64,000 nt of DNA, taken from positions 1,612,001-1,676,000 of the forward strand of contig NZ_CP127251.1 in the NCBI RefSeq assembly GCF_030285925.1, read 5' to 3'. The position numbers and the translations under genes are program-made. This document shows, in pieces, positions 31,951-40,656 of this stretch. The stretch's first letter is position 1, and every line of letters begins with the position of its first letter. The notes beneath the pieces were generated by a model. That model was not told where the DNA came from, searched no databases, and worked only from the letters and a program-made list of their open reading frames with translations. The stretch is from Devosia sp. YIM 151766 (GTDB lineage Bacteria; Pseudomonadota; Alphaproteobacteria; Rhizobiales; Devosiaceae).

Positions 31951-33171
31951 TCAGGCGAAAAATTTCCGGGCGCGCTCGATGCCATCGACCAGCGCATCCA
32001 CATCGTCCTTGCCGTTATATAGGGCGAAAGAGGCGCGGCAGGTAGAGGTGGTGCCGAAACGGTGCAGCAAGGGCTGGGCGCAATGGGTGCCGGCGCGGAC
32101 GGCGATGCCATAGCGATCGAGAATGGTGGCGATATCATGGGCGTGGGCGCCGGCGATCTCGAAGGAGAAGATGCCGCCCTTGCCCGGCGCCGAGCCGATC
32201 AGGCGCAGCGAATTGATGCGACTGAGGCGCTCCTGGGCATAATCGGCGACCTCGCGCTCATGGGCCGCTATGGCGTCCAGGCTGAGGCTTTCCATATAGT
32301 CGAGCGCGGCGCCGAGGCCCATTCCCTGGACGATGGGCGGGGTGCCGGCCTCGAAGCGGTGGGGCGGCTCGTTATAGGTGACGCCGTCCAGGGTGACGGT
32401 ATCGATCATCTCGCCGCCACCCTGATAGGGCTGCATTTCGGCCAGCAGATCGTATTTGCCGTAAAGCACGCCGATGCCGGTCGGGCCATAGAGCTTATGG
32501 CCGGTCATGATGTAGAAATCGGCGTCGAGGTCCTGAACGTCGACGGGCATGTGCACGGCGGCCTGGGAACCATCGACCAGGACCGGAATGCCGCGCGCAT
32601 GGGCAATGGCGACCATCTCCTTGATCGGATTGACGGTGCCAAGCACGTTGGACATATGGGTAACGGCGACGATACGGGTCCGGTCGGTCAGCGAGCGCTC
32701 GAAGGCCTGCATGTCGAGGCTGCCATCCTCGGTCACATCCACCCATTTGATCACCGCGCCCCGGCGCTCGCGATGAAAATGCCAGGGCACGATATTGGAA
32801 TGGTGCTCCATGATCGTGGTGACGATCTCGTCGCCTTCGCGAAGGCGCGGGCCGACAAAGGACGCGGCGACCAGATTGATCGATTCCGTGGCGGATTTGG
32901 TGAAGATGATTTCCTCGATCCGACCGGCATTGAGGAAGCGGCGAACGCTTTCGCGGCCGGCCTCGTAACCTTCGGTCGCCCGATTGGCCAGCGTGTGCAA
33001 GCCTCGGTGAACATTGGCATATTCATGCCGGAAGCCATGATCCATGCGCTCGAGGACCTGAACCGGCTTCTGGGCCGAGGCGCCGCTGTCGAGATAGACC
33101 AGGCGCTGGCCGTGGATCTGTTCCGACAGAAGCGGGAAATCGGCGCGGATTTTTTCGAGATCGAAGGTCAT
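31951..33171 (-). CDS. sufS: cysteine desulfurase SufS (group II)
   Basis: 406 residues. PLP enzyme releasing sulfur from cysteine for SufBCD. The PLP lysine is in MTGHKLYGPTGIGVLYGK (about residue 224). The persulfide cysteine is in VRAGTHCAQPLLHRFG (about residue 362), with the short loop typical of group II enzymes. N-terminal YLDSGASAQKPVQVLERM is also characteristic. A SufE-type partner is not visible nearby. Confidence 0.95.
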   Translation of the reverse strand: MTFDLEKIRADFPLLSEQIHGQRLVYLDSGASAQKPVQVLERMDHGFRHEYANVHRGLHTLANRATEGYEAGRESVRRFLNAGRIEEIIFTKSATESINLVAASFVGPRLREGDEIVTTIMEHHSNIVPWHFHRERRGAVIKWVDVTEDGSLDMQAFERSLTDRTRIVAVTHMSNVLGTVNPIKEMVAIAHARGIPVLVDGSQAAVHMPVDVQDLDADFYIMTGHKLYGPTGIGVLYGKYDLLAEMQPYQGGGEMIDTVTLDGVTYNEPPHRFEAGTPPIVQGMGLGAALDYMESLSLDAIAAHEREVADYAQERLSRINSLRLIGSAPGKGGIFSFEIAGAHAHDIATILDRYGIAVRAGTHCAQPLLHRFGTTSTCRASFALYNGKDDVDALVDGIERARKFFA

Positions 33172-33199
33172 TACATATCCAATCTGGCCGCTTCTGTTC

Positions 33200-33235
33200 T
33201 CCCTCCCCTCGAGGGGAGGGAGGCAATGGAGCCGG
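33200..33235. repeat. C-rich hairpin repeat between sufD and sufS
   Basis: CTCCCTCCCCTCGAGGGGAGGGAG is a perfect palindrome in the only sizeable gap inside the suf operon besides the sufC-sufB gap. On the minus strand it could reduce read-through from sufD to sufS. It resembles the C-rich hairpins at 16.8 kb. Confidence 0.6.
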
Positions 33236-33251
33236 GAGGCCCCGGCCTGGC

Positions 33252-34463
33252 CTATTCCTCGCCCGCGAGCCAGTCGTCGACGACGCCTTGCAGGGCTTCG
33301 TTCAGGGCCTCGTCTTCAACGGGATCGATGAGTTCGGCGATGAAGCCGCGAACCAGCATGGTTTCCGCCTCGGCCCTGGGGATGCCGCGGCTGAGCAGGT
33401 AGAAGAGGCTATCCTCGTCCAGCTTGCCGCAGGTGGAACCGTGGCCGCAGACGACGTCGTCGGCATAGATTTCCAGCTCGGGCTTGCTCAGGATTTCCGC
33501 CTCGTCGGACAGCATCAGGCCCTGATGCATGAACTTGGCGTCGGTCTTCTGTGCGTCGCGGGCGACGATCAGCTTGCCCTGGATCACCGATTTGGAGCGG
33601 CCACGGGTGATGGACTTGAACAGCGGCTGCGACGAGGTATGGGGCACCGCATGGGTGATTTCCATCGTGATATCAGCATGTTGCCCCTCGGACACCATGT
33701 TGAGCCCGGTGACGTCGGCATGGGCTTCGGCGCCGCCAAGCGTCGGGAACAGATTGGTGCGCGAAAGCCCGGCCCCGGCATGGATGATCAGCGTCCGCAG
33801 CTTGGCGCCGTCGGCAAGATGATATTCGTTGGTCGCGAAATGCGAGACGCCACGGCCATTCAGGTCGATGGTAATGTGGGTGACCACGGCATTCTTGCCC
33901 AAAGCCATATAGGTGGCGCGGTTGCCGACATGGGCGGCATCGGAGCCCGAAAAGGTTTCGAGGATGATGGCGGAGGCATTGTCGGCCACGAAAACCTTAA
34001 GCGCATCAGCCACATGGGCGGCTTCGCCCTCGAAGCGGCGATCGATCTGGATGACCGGTTCGACCTTGTTCTCGAGGTTTAGCGTCAGGGCCTCTTTCGT
34101 CAACGCATTGTTGACGTGGACGAGCATGTCGTCGCGTGTCGTCAGCACGCCGCCATTGGCCTTGCCGACAATCACGCCGGCCGGGGCCGCGGCCGCGTTC
34201 TGGATCGCGCCATTGGCGATCGTCAGGTTGAAGGCGCCGGGCACGTGCAGCGCCGGAGCGCCGGCTTCATTGGCCGGCTGGCCGAGCGCCGGCACGGCGC
34301 GCAGCAGGGTCTTGAGGTCGGTATAATGATAGCTCTCGACGCGGCGGGTGGGCAGGCCGGCCACATTGATGCGCTCGGCCACCTGGTCGGCGCCGACGGA
34401 CTTGAGCTGATCGATCAGGACTTGCTCGGCGGCGCCGAGACGAACGGGAAAATTGGATCGCAT
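33252..34463 (-). CDS. sufD: Fe-S cluster assembly scaffold protein SufD
   Basis: 403 residues. Partner of SufB and SufC in the scaffold complex. The C-terminal beta-helix core is recognisable (HVGNRATYMALGKNAVVTHI, then QGKLIVARDAQKTDAKFMHQ), as is the conserved CGHGSTCGKLDEDSLFYLLSRG region (about 340-361). The start lies 6 bp after sufC. Confidence 0.94.
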   Translation of the reverse strand: MRSNFPVRLGAAEQVLIDQLKSVGADQVAERINVAGLPTRRVESYHYTDLKTLLRAVPALGQPANEAGAPALHVPGAFNLTIANGAIQNAAAAPAGVIVGKANGGVLTTRDDMLVHVNNALTKEALTLNLENKVEPVIQIDRRFEGEAAHVADALKVFVADNASAIILETFSGSDAAHVGNRATYMALGKNAVVTHITIDLNGRGVSHFATNEYHLADGAKLRTLIIHAGAGLSRTNLFPTLGGAEAHADVTGLNMVSEGQHADITMEITHAVPHTSSQPLFKSITRGRSKSVIQGKLIVARDAQKTDAKFMHQGLMLSDEAEILSKPELEIYADDVVCGHGSTCGKLDEDSLFYLLSRGIPRAEAETMLVRGFIAELIDPVEDEALNEALQGVVDDWLAGEE

Positions 34464-34469
34464 GATGTC

Positions 34470-35231
34470 TCAGGCCGCCTTATCGTCATAACCGGCATAG
34501 CCCTTGGCTTCGAGCTGGAGCGCCAGGTCCTTGTCGCCGCTTTCCACGATCCGGCCATCGGAGAAGACATGCACCACGTCGGGCACGATGTGGTTCAGCA
34601 GGCGCTGGTAATGGGTGATGACCAGCATGGCCCGCTGGCCGTCGCGCAGGGCGTTGACCCCCTTGGAGACGACCTGGAGCGCGTCAATGTCGAGCCCGGA
34701 ATCGGTTTCGTCGAGCACGGCCAGCGAGGGCTTGAGCAGCGCCATCTGGAGGATTTCGGCGCGCTTCTTCTCGCCGCCGGAAAAGCCGACATTGAGTGGG
34801 CGCTTGAGCATGTCGCTGTCGATATTGAGCTGGGCCCCGGCTTCCTTGACGGCGCGCATGAATTCAGGGGTCGTCAATTCGCCCTCGCCACGCGCCTTGC
34901 GCTGGGCGTTCATGGCCGCCTTGAGGAAGGTCATGGTGGCGACGCCGGGAATTTCGATCGGATATTGGAAGGCCAGGAACAGGCCGGCGGCGGCCCGCTC
35001 ATGGGGCGCCATTTCGAGGATGTTCTCGCCGTTGAGCAGAACCTCACCCTCGGTGACCTCATAATTCTCGTTGCCGGCCAGCACATAGCTGAGCGTGGAC
35101 TTGCCCGAACCATTGCGGCCCATGACGGCATGCACCTGGCCGGGCGGAATGACGAGGCTCACCCCCTTGAGGATTTCGCGTTCCTCGATACGGGCGTGCA
35201 GATTGCGGATTTCCAATACGGGAGTGGTCAT
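34470..35231 (-). CDS. sufC: Fe-S assembly ATPase SufC
   Basis: 253 residues. ABC-type ATPase that drives SufBD. Walker A MGRNGSGKSTLSYVLAG (about 36-52), signature FSGGEKKRAEILQMALL and Walker B LAVLDETDSGLDIDAL are all present; EKKRAE is typical of SufC. The start is at MTTPVLEIRN, 6 nt after a GGAG site. A frame four codons longer exists but swallows that ribosome-binding site. Confidence 0.96.
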   Translation of the reverse strand: MTTPVLEIRNLHARIEEREILKGVSLVIPPGQVHAVMGRNGSGKSTLSYVLAGNENYEVTEGEVLLNGENILEMAPHERAAAGLFLAFQYPIEIPGVATMTFLKAAMNAQRKARGEGELTTPEFMRAVKEAGAQLNIDSDMLKRPLNVGFSGGEKKRAEILQMALLKPSLAVLDETDSGLDIDALQVVSKGVNALRDGQRAMLVITHYQRLLNHIVPDVVHVFSDGRIVESGDKDLALQLEAKGYAGYDDKAA

Positions 35232-35271
35232 TTTTTTCTCCATGGCGCCAGTCAGTCGCCGGTTTCGTTGA

Positions 35272-35403
35272 AGGCCCCCTCACCCGCCTTTCGGGCGACC
35301 TCTCCCCCGGAGGGAAAGGCGGGAGGGAGCCGCAATGTCTGTTCTTCACCTCTCCTTGGGGGAGAGGTCGGCGCATAGCGCCGGGTGAGAGGGCCTTCGG
35401 CCC
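35272..35403. repeat. hairpin-rich repeat between sufB and sufC
   Basis: CCCTCACCCGCC-TTTCGGGCGACCTCTCCC and the downstream CACCTCTCCTTGGGGGAGAGG...CCGGGTGAGAGGGCC form inverted repeats that can fold into a long stem. It sits inside an operon, so it may tune the amounts of SufB relative to SufCDS rather than fully end transcription. Confidence 0.65.
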
Positions 35404-36933
35404 CTAGCCCACGCTCCCCTCAAGACTGATGGCGATCAGCTTCTGGGATTCGACCATGAATTCCATCGGCAGATGCTGGAGCACGTCGCGGACGAAGCCA
35501 TTGACGATCAGCGCCACGGCTTCTTCTTCGTCGAGGCCGCGCTGCAGGCAGTAGAACATCTGATCGTCGGAAATCTTCGACGTGGTGGCCTCGTGCTCGA
35601 ACACGGCGGTGCCATTACGGCTCTCGATATAAGGAATCGTGTGAGCCCCGCATTTGTCGCCGATCAACAAACTGTCGCATTGGGTGAAATTGCGGGCATT
35701 GGTCGCCCGGGCATGGGCCGAGACCTGGCCGCGATAGGTGTTGTCGGAGAAGCCGGCGGCGATGCCCTTGGAGATGATGCGACTGGACGTGTTCTTGCCC
35801 AGATGGATCATCTTGGTGCCGCTGTCGATCTGCTGATAGCCGTTCGAAATGGCGATGGAATAGAATTCGCCGCGCGAACCGTCGCCGCGCAGGATGCAGC
35901 TCGGATATTTCCAGGTAATGGCCGAGCCGGTTTCCACCTGAGTCCAGGAGATGTGCGAATTGACCCCGCGACAATCGCCGCGCTTGGTGACGAAATTGTA
36001 GATGCCGCCCTTGCCGTCCTTGTCGCCCGGATACCAGTTCTGGACGGTGGAATACTTGATTTCGGCATTGTCGAGGGCGACCAGCTCCACCACCGCGGCA
36101 TGCAGCTGGTTCTCATCGCGCATCGGCGCGGTGCAGCCTTCGAGATAGCTCACATAGCTATCGTCGTCGGCGATGATCAGCGTACGCTCGAACTGGCCGG
36201 TATTCCGCTCGTTGATGCGGAAATAGGTCGAGAGCTCCATGGGGCAACGCACACCCTTGGGGATGTAAACGAAAGACCCGTCGGTGAAGACCGCCGAATT
36301 GAGAGTTGCGTAATAATTGTCGGACACCGGAACGACCGTGCCCAGATATTGCTTCACCAGATCGGGATATTCGCGCACCGCTTCCGAGATCGAGCAGAAA
36401 ATGATGCCGTGCTTGGCCAGTTCCTCGCGGAACGTGGTGACCACCGAAACCGAGTCGAAGACCGCGTCGACCGCGACATTGCCGCTATAGGGAGAACCGG
36501 TAGGCTCGCCCGCGCCTTCGACGCCGGCCAGAATGGCCTGTTCGCGCAGCGGAATGCCGAGCTTTTCATAGGTGCGCAGCAATTCGGGATCGACTTCATC
36601 GAGGCTTTGGGGGCCCTTGAAGGCTTTCGGCGCCGCATAATAGCTGATCGATTGGAAGTCGATCTTGGGATAATGCACCTTGGCCCAGCTCGGCTCGTCC
36701 ATGGTCTGCCAGCGGCGGAAGGCGTCGAGACGCCATTCCAGCATCCATTCCGGCTCCTGCTTCTTGGCCGAGATCATACGGACCGTATCCTCATCGAGGC
36801 CGATGGGCGCGACATCGGATTCGATATCGGTCTCGAAGCCGTATTTGTACTTGTCGACGTCAAGCGCCAGAACCTGCTCGACGGTTTCCCGGTCGATCTC
36901 TTCCTTGAGCGTTGGAATATCGTAGTCCGCCAT
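35404..36933 (-). CDS. sufB: Fe-S cluster assembly protein SufB
   Basis: 509 residues. Core scaffold where clusters are built. The N-terminal helical part is followed by [32 protein letters not shown], and by the beta-helix with [25 protein letters not shown] and [24 protein letters not shown]. The cysteine in [14 protein letters not shown] matches the reported active region. A strong AAAGGAG site precedes the ATG. The second cysteine desulfurase gene lies just upstream. Confidence 0.96.
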   Translation of the reverse strand: MADYDIPTLKEEIDRETVEQVLALDVDKYKYGFETDIESDVAPIGLDEDTVRMISAKKQEPEWMLEWRLDAFRRWQTMDEPSWAKVHYPKIDFQSISYYAAPKAFKGPQSLDEVDPELLRTYEKLGIPLREQAILAGVEGAGEPTGSPYSGNVAVDAVFDSVSVVTTFREELAKHGIIFCSISEAVREYPDLVKQYLGTVVPVSDNYYATLNSAVFTDGSFVYIPKGVRCPMELSTYFRINERNTGQFERTLIIADDDSYVSYLEGCTAPMRDENQLHAAVVELVALDNAEIKYSTVQNWYPGDKDGKGGIYNFVTKRGDCRGVNSHISWTQVETGSAITWKYPSCILRGDGSRGEFYSIAISNGYQQIDSGTKMIHLGKNTSSRIISKGIAAGFSDNTYRGQVSAHARATNARNFTQCDSLLIGDKCGAHTIPYIESRNGTAVFEHEATTSKISDDQMFYCLQRGLDEEEAVALIVNGFVRDVLQHLPMEFMVESQKLIAISLEGSVG

Positions 36934-37058
36934 AAGGCTCTCCTTTTAGCTCATCGACGGTTCAAGGCCGTCGCGAACGAATAGATAGTGACGGCCAGGC
37001 CGCCTTTCTTTGGCGCATTCTCGAAACGGAAAAGCGGTGGCACTCTTCCTGAGAACGC

Positions 37059-38204
37059 TTAAGCCGCTTTCCCTTCCCGCCGCCGGCGGGAGAGGAGCGT
37101 TTCGAAACCGGCCAGGAACGCCTCGGCATCCTCGCCGGTGGAATTCCAGCCGAAGCTGACGCGCAGGGCGCTTTCGGCCAGCGTTTTGTCGACGCCCATG
37201 GCGGCAAGCACATGGCTGGCGCCGACCTTGCCCGACGAGCAGGCCGAGCCGGACGACACCGACAGGCCCATCAGATCCAGCGCCATCATGGCGGTGGCGT
37301 TGCGCAGGCCGGGCACGGCGAAATTGACCACATTGCCCACCCGCTCGGCCTCGGCGCCGAAAATCACCGTATCGGGCGCCATGGCCCGCAACCCGGCCTC
37401 GACGCGGCCGGTCAGCGCAGTGATGGCGTCGTAATCGTAAACCGCTGCCTCGGCGGCTGCGCCGAAAGCGGCAATCAGGGCCGTGGCTTCGGTGCCGCCG
37501 CGCCGGCCCTGCTCCTGCCCGCCGCCGGGAATGAGCCGGACGATGTCGGCATGACCCTTGACCAACAAGGCGCCGATGCCGGCGGGAGCGCCGATCTTGT
37601 GGCCGCTTATAGCCATCATGTCGGGTGCGGAAGCGGCAAAATCCAGAGGCAGCTTGCCGCAGGCCTGAACGGCGTCGATGAAAAGCGTGTGACGGGTGGG
37701 ACCGACCAGCGCGTTGATAAGGCCCATCGGCTGCACCACGCCGGTTTCATTATTGACCCAATGCAGGGCGACCAGCAGCGTGATCCCTTCGTCATCGGCG
37801 CGACTGAGAATTGCCGCGACTTGATCGAGATCAATGCAGCCCTGCCCATCGAGCGCGATGGTCCATACAGGCAGGCCCGTGGCTTCCGCCGCCTTCTGGA
37901 CGGCGGCGTGCTCCCCCGCACTGACGGCTATGGCGCCTGCCGAAAAACTCCTGACGCCGCCGACGATCGCCTGGGTGATCGCTTCGGTGGCCGAACCGGT
38001 AAAGACCAGCTGACGGGTTTCGGCGCCGGCAAGCCGTGCGACCTGCTGCCGGCCGGTCTCGATGAGGTTGCGCAAGGCCCGTCCATGGGCATGGACGGAT
38101 GATGGATTGCCATGGAGTTCGAGCGCGGCAAGCAGAGCCGCCCTCGCCTCGGGACGAAGCGGGGACGCGGCATTATGATCAAGATAGACCGCCGGTCTCG
38201 TCAT
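37059..38204 (-). CDS. cysteine desulfurase, NifS/IscS type (group I)
   Basis: 381 residues. The start is at MTRPAVYLDHNAASPLRPEA after AAAGG. The PLP lysine is in ISGHKIGAPAGIGALLV (about residue 199). The active cysteine lies in the longer group I loop LSVSSGSACSSGKVGASHVLAAMG (about residue 325). It heads the suf operon, 125 bp before sufB, so the operon encodes one group I and one group II desulfurase. It may serve tRNA thiolation or share sulfur supply with SufS. Confidence 0.92.
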   Translation of the reverse strand: MTRPAVYLDHNAASPLRPEARAALLAALELHGNPSSVHAHGRALRNLIETGRQQVARLAGAETRQLVFTGSATEAITQAIVGGVRSFSAGAIAVSAGEHAAVQKAAEATGLPVWTIALDGQGCIDLDQVAAILSRADDEGITLLVALHWVNNETGVVQPMGLINALVGPTRHTLFIDAVQACGKLPLDFAASAPDMMAISGHKIGAPAGIGALLVKGHADIVRLIPGGGQEQGRRGGTEATALIAAFGAAAEAAVYDYDAITALTGRVEAGLRAMAPDTVIFGAEAERVGNVVNFAVPGLRNATAMMALDLMGLSVSSGSACSSGKVGASHVLAAMGVDKTLAESALRVSFGWNSTGEDAEAFLAGFETLLSRRRREGKAA

Positions 38205-38556
38205 CTTACCTTTGGGACCACGGGCCCCGTCCATGTTGTACGACCGCAGCGGAAAACCCGTTCCCGGCTCCCGCGTCAGGCCGCGACGCCTGCGCGTCCG
38301 TCATATCTTATATGCCCGGCCCGAGACCCTGACGCCTCGCCAAAACCAAACACTTCTTGAATTTTCGAGCCCAACATCATTACAAGGGGCGCTCTAGCTG
38401 GCCGCAAACCGGCCAGAACCCGTTTTTGAACAATTCTAAACTGGTTTTCGGACCCATGTTTTAGGGAGAGCACAGCGCTTAGTCAAGCCGCGCAGAGTGC
38501 TTTCCCGGGCCCGAATTGACCATTGTGATAAAGCCTGAAAGGCCGGAAACGAACCT
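38205..38556. other. divergent promoter region between the suf operon and a hydrolase gene
   Basis: About 350 bp, AT-richer around 38340-38460. It should hold the suf operon promoter (minus) and the hydrolase promoter (plus). No gene for an Rrf2-type iron-sulfur regulator is present here, and no regulator site could be assigned with confidence. Confidence 0.4.
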
Positions 38557-39219
38557 ATGCCTGAAGTGATCTTCAATGGCCCGGAAGGGCGCCTCGAAGG
38601 CCGGTACCAGCCGGGCAAGGAGCCCAATGCGCCGGTTGCCATTGTGCTGCATCCCCACCCGCAATTCGGCGGGACGATGAACAACCAGATCGTCTATAAC
38701 CTGTTCTACATGTTCGCCGAGCGCGGCTTTTCGGTGCTGCGCTTCAATTCGCGCGGCGTGGGCCGCTCGCAAGGCGCGTTCGATCATGGCGTCGGCGAAT
38801 TGTCCGATGCCGCCGCGGCGCTCGACTGGTTGCAGACCATCAATCGCGAGTCGCGCGGCTGCTGGATCGCCGGTTTCTCCTTCGGCGCCTGGATCGGCAT
38901 GCAATTGCTGATGCGCCGCCCGGAAGTGGAAGGGTTCATTTCCGTGGCGCCGCCGGAAAACCTCTACGATTTCTCCTTCCTGGCCCCCTGCCCCTCCTCG
39001 GGCCTGATCATCCATGGCGACAAGGACCGCGTGGCCCCGCCGCAATCGGTGCAGAAGCTGGTGGACAAGCTCAAGACGCAGAAGGGCATCACCATCGAGC
39101 AGCAGATCGTCGATGGCGCCAACCACTTCTTCGAAGGCAAGGTCGATGAACTGACCACGCGCTGCGCCGAATATCTCGACCGTCGCCGTCAGGAGATCGC
39201 GGATGGCGGCGGGCGCTGA
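38557..39219 (+). CDS. alpha/beta hydrolase
   Basis: 220 residues. The opening IVLHPHPQFGGTMNNQIVYN (about 29-48) is typical of a conserved proteobacterial alpha/beta hydrolase group. The nucleophile elbow region reads AGFSFGAWIGMQL (about 107-119), i.e. G-x-S-x-G. An aspartate is in HGDKDRVAPP (about 155), and the histidine is in DGANHFFEGK (about 189). Substrate unknown. It is not obviously linked to its neighbours. Confidence 0.85.
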   Translation: MPEVIFNGPEGRLEGRYQPGKEPNAPVAIVLHPHPQFGGTMNNQIVYNLFYMFAERGFSVLRFNSRGVGRSQGAFDHGVGELSDAAAALDWLQTINRESRGCWIAGFSFGAWIGMQLLMRRPEVEGFISVAPPENLYDFSFLAPCPSSGLIIHGDKDRVAPPQSVQKLVDKLKTQKGITIEQQIVDGANHFFEGKVDELTTRCAEYLDRRRQEIADGGGR

Positions 39220-39240
39220 GGGGCGCACTGAATGCGATTG

Positions 39241-39335
39241 AAACCACCACGGAGGCAACCCCGCGAAAGCGGGGACCTCCGTTTCCCTAGCGGTGGTCCT
39301 TTCAAACAGAGGTTCCCGCTTTCGCGGGAATGACC
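39241..39335. repeat. dispersed inverted repeat (CGCGAAAGCGGG family)
   Basis: ACCACCACGGAGG...CCCCGCGAAAGCGGGGACCTCCG is followed by GCGGTGGT and AGGTTCCCGCTTTCGCGGGAATGACC. Nested hairpins are possible. It lies upstream of tyrS and may be in its leader. A second copy of the family is at 49.34-49.40 kb. Confidence 0.7.
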
Positions 39336-39367
39336 CTGTGATGGGGACGACCTTTGGATCGCACAAA

Positions 39368-40612
39368 ATGACCAAGTTCAAATCCGACTTCCTGCGCACG
39401 CTGGACGAGCGCGGCTTCATCCACCAGATTTCCGACCCGGAAGGACTCGACAGGCTGGCCAGCGAGGGCCGGATCACCGCCTATATCGGCTATGACCCGA
39501 CGGCAGCGAGCCTGCATGTGGGGCACCTCACCCAGATCATGATGCTGCACTGGCTGCAGGCGACCGGCCATCGGCCGATCGCGCTGATGGGCGGCGGCAC
39601 CGGCATGATCGGCGACCCCAGCTTCAAGGACGAGGCGCGCAAGCTGCTCGGCGTCGAGGGTATCAGGAGCAATATCGAGGGCATTAAGGCCAAGTTCGGC
39701 AATTTCCTCACCTTCGAGGAAGCCGGCGGCAATGCCATCATGGCCAATAATGCCGATTGGCTGCTGGAGCTCAATTATGTCGAGTTCCTGCGCGATGTGG
39801 GCCAGCATTTCTCGGTCAACCGCATGCTGAGCTTCGACTCGGTGAAGCAGCGCCTCGACCGCGAGCAATCGCTGAGCTTCCTCGAATTCAACTACATGAT
39901 CCTGCAGGCCTACGACTTCGTCGAGCTGAACAAGCGCTACGATTGCGTGTTGCAGATGGGCGGCTCGGATCAATGGGGCAATATCGTCAACGGCATCGAT
40001 CTCGGCCACCGCATGCTGGGCAGGCAGTTCTACGCGCTGACCTCGCCGCTGCTGACCACCGCCTCGGGCCAGAAGATGGGCAAGTCGCTGGGCGGGGCCA
40101 TGTGGCTCAACGCCGACATGATGAGCGTCTATGATTTCTGGCAATATTGGCGGAATACCGAGGACGCCGACGTGCTGCGCTTCATGAAGCTGTTCACCAT
40201 CCTGCCGATCGACGAGATCGAGCGGGTGGCGGCCGGCGACATCAACGAGGCCAAGAAGCGGCTGGCCACCGAAGTCACCGGGCTGGTGCATGGCCGAGCG
40301 GCGGCGGAAGAGGCGGCGGAAACGGCGCGCGCCACCTTCGAGGCGGGGACGCTGGACCTGTCGCTGCCCACCGCCGAAGTGAGCCATGCCGAGCTCAATG
40401 CCGGGATCGGGGTGCTCAATGCCCTGGTCAAGGCCGGGCTGGCCGGCTCCAATGGCGAAGCGCGGCGGCATGTTTCTTCCGGCGCCGTGCGGGTCAACGA
40501 CGCGGTGGTCGAGGATGAACGGCTCAGCCTCGGCGAGAACGCTTTATTGCCCGAAGGCGTGGTCAAGCTCTCGGTGGGCAAGAAACGCCACGCCTTGCTC
40601 AGGCCGGTCTAG
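39368..40612 (+). CDS. tyrS: tyrosyl-tRNA synthetase
   Basis: 414 residues. Class I synthetase: [21 protein letters not shown] holds the HIGH-type motif HVGH (about 43-46), [21 protein letters not shown] is the tyrosine-site region, and [12 protein letters not shown] replaces KMSKS (about 238). An S4 RNA-binding domain closes the protein ([19 protein letters not shown]). The start was placed at [17 protein letters not shown]; the upstream open frame passes through the repeat. Confidence 0.96.
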   Translation: MTKFKSDFLRTLDERGFIHQISDPEGLDRLASEGRITAYIGYDPTAASLHVGHLTQIMMLHWLQATGHRPIALMGGGTGMIGDPSFKDEARKLLGVEGIRSNIEGIKAKFGNFLTFEEAGGNAIMANNADWLLELNYVEFLRDVGQHFSVNRMLSFDSVKQRLDREQSLSFLEFNYMILQAYDFVELNKRYDCVLQMGGSDQWGNIVNGIDLGHRMLGRQFYALTSPLLTTASGQKMGKSLGGAMWLNADMMSVYDFWQYWRNTEDADVLRFMKLFTILPIDEIERVAAGDINEAKKRLATEVTGLVHGRAAAEEAAETARATFEAGTLDLSLPTAEVSHAELNAGIGVLNALVKAGLAGSNGEARRHVSSGAVRVNDAVVEDERLSLGENALLPEGVVKLSVGKKRHALLRPV

Positions 40613-40627
40613 GCTCGGCCACAGCGA

Positions 40628-40656
40628 AATGAAAGGCGTCGCTCGCGGCGCCTTTT
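40628..40656 (+). terminator. terminator of tyrS
   Basis: Hairpin AAAGGCGTCGC-TC-GCGGCGCCTTTTTTAT beginning about 16 bp after the tyrS stop. It also ends at the convergent AsmA-like gene. The reverse strand has AAAAAAGGCGCC with few T residues after it, so it works mainly for tyrS. Confidence 0.8.
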
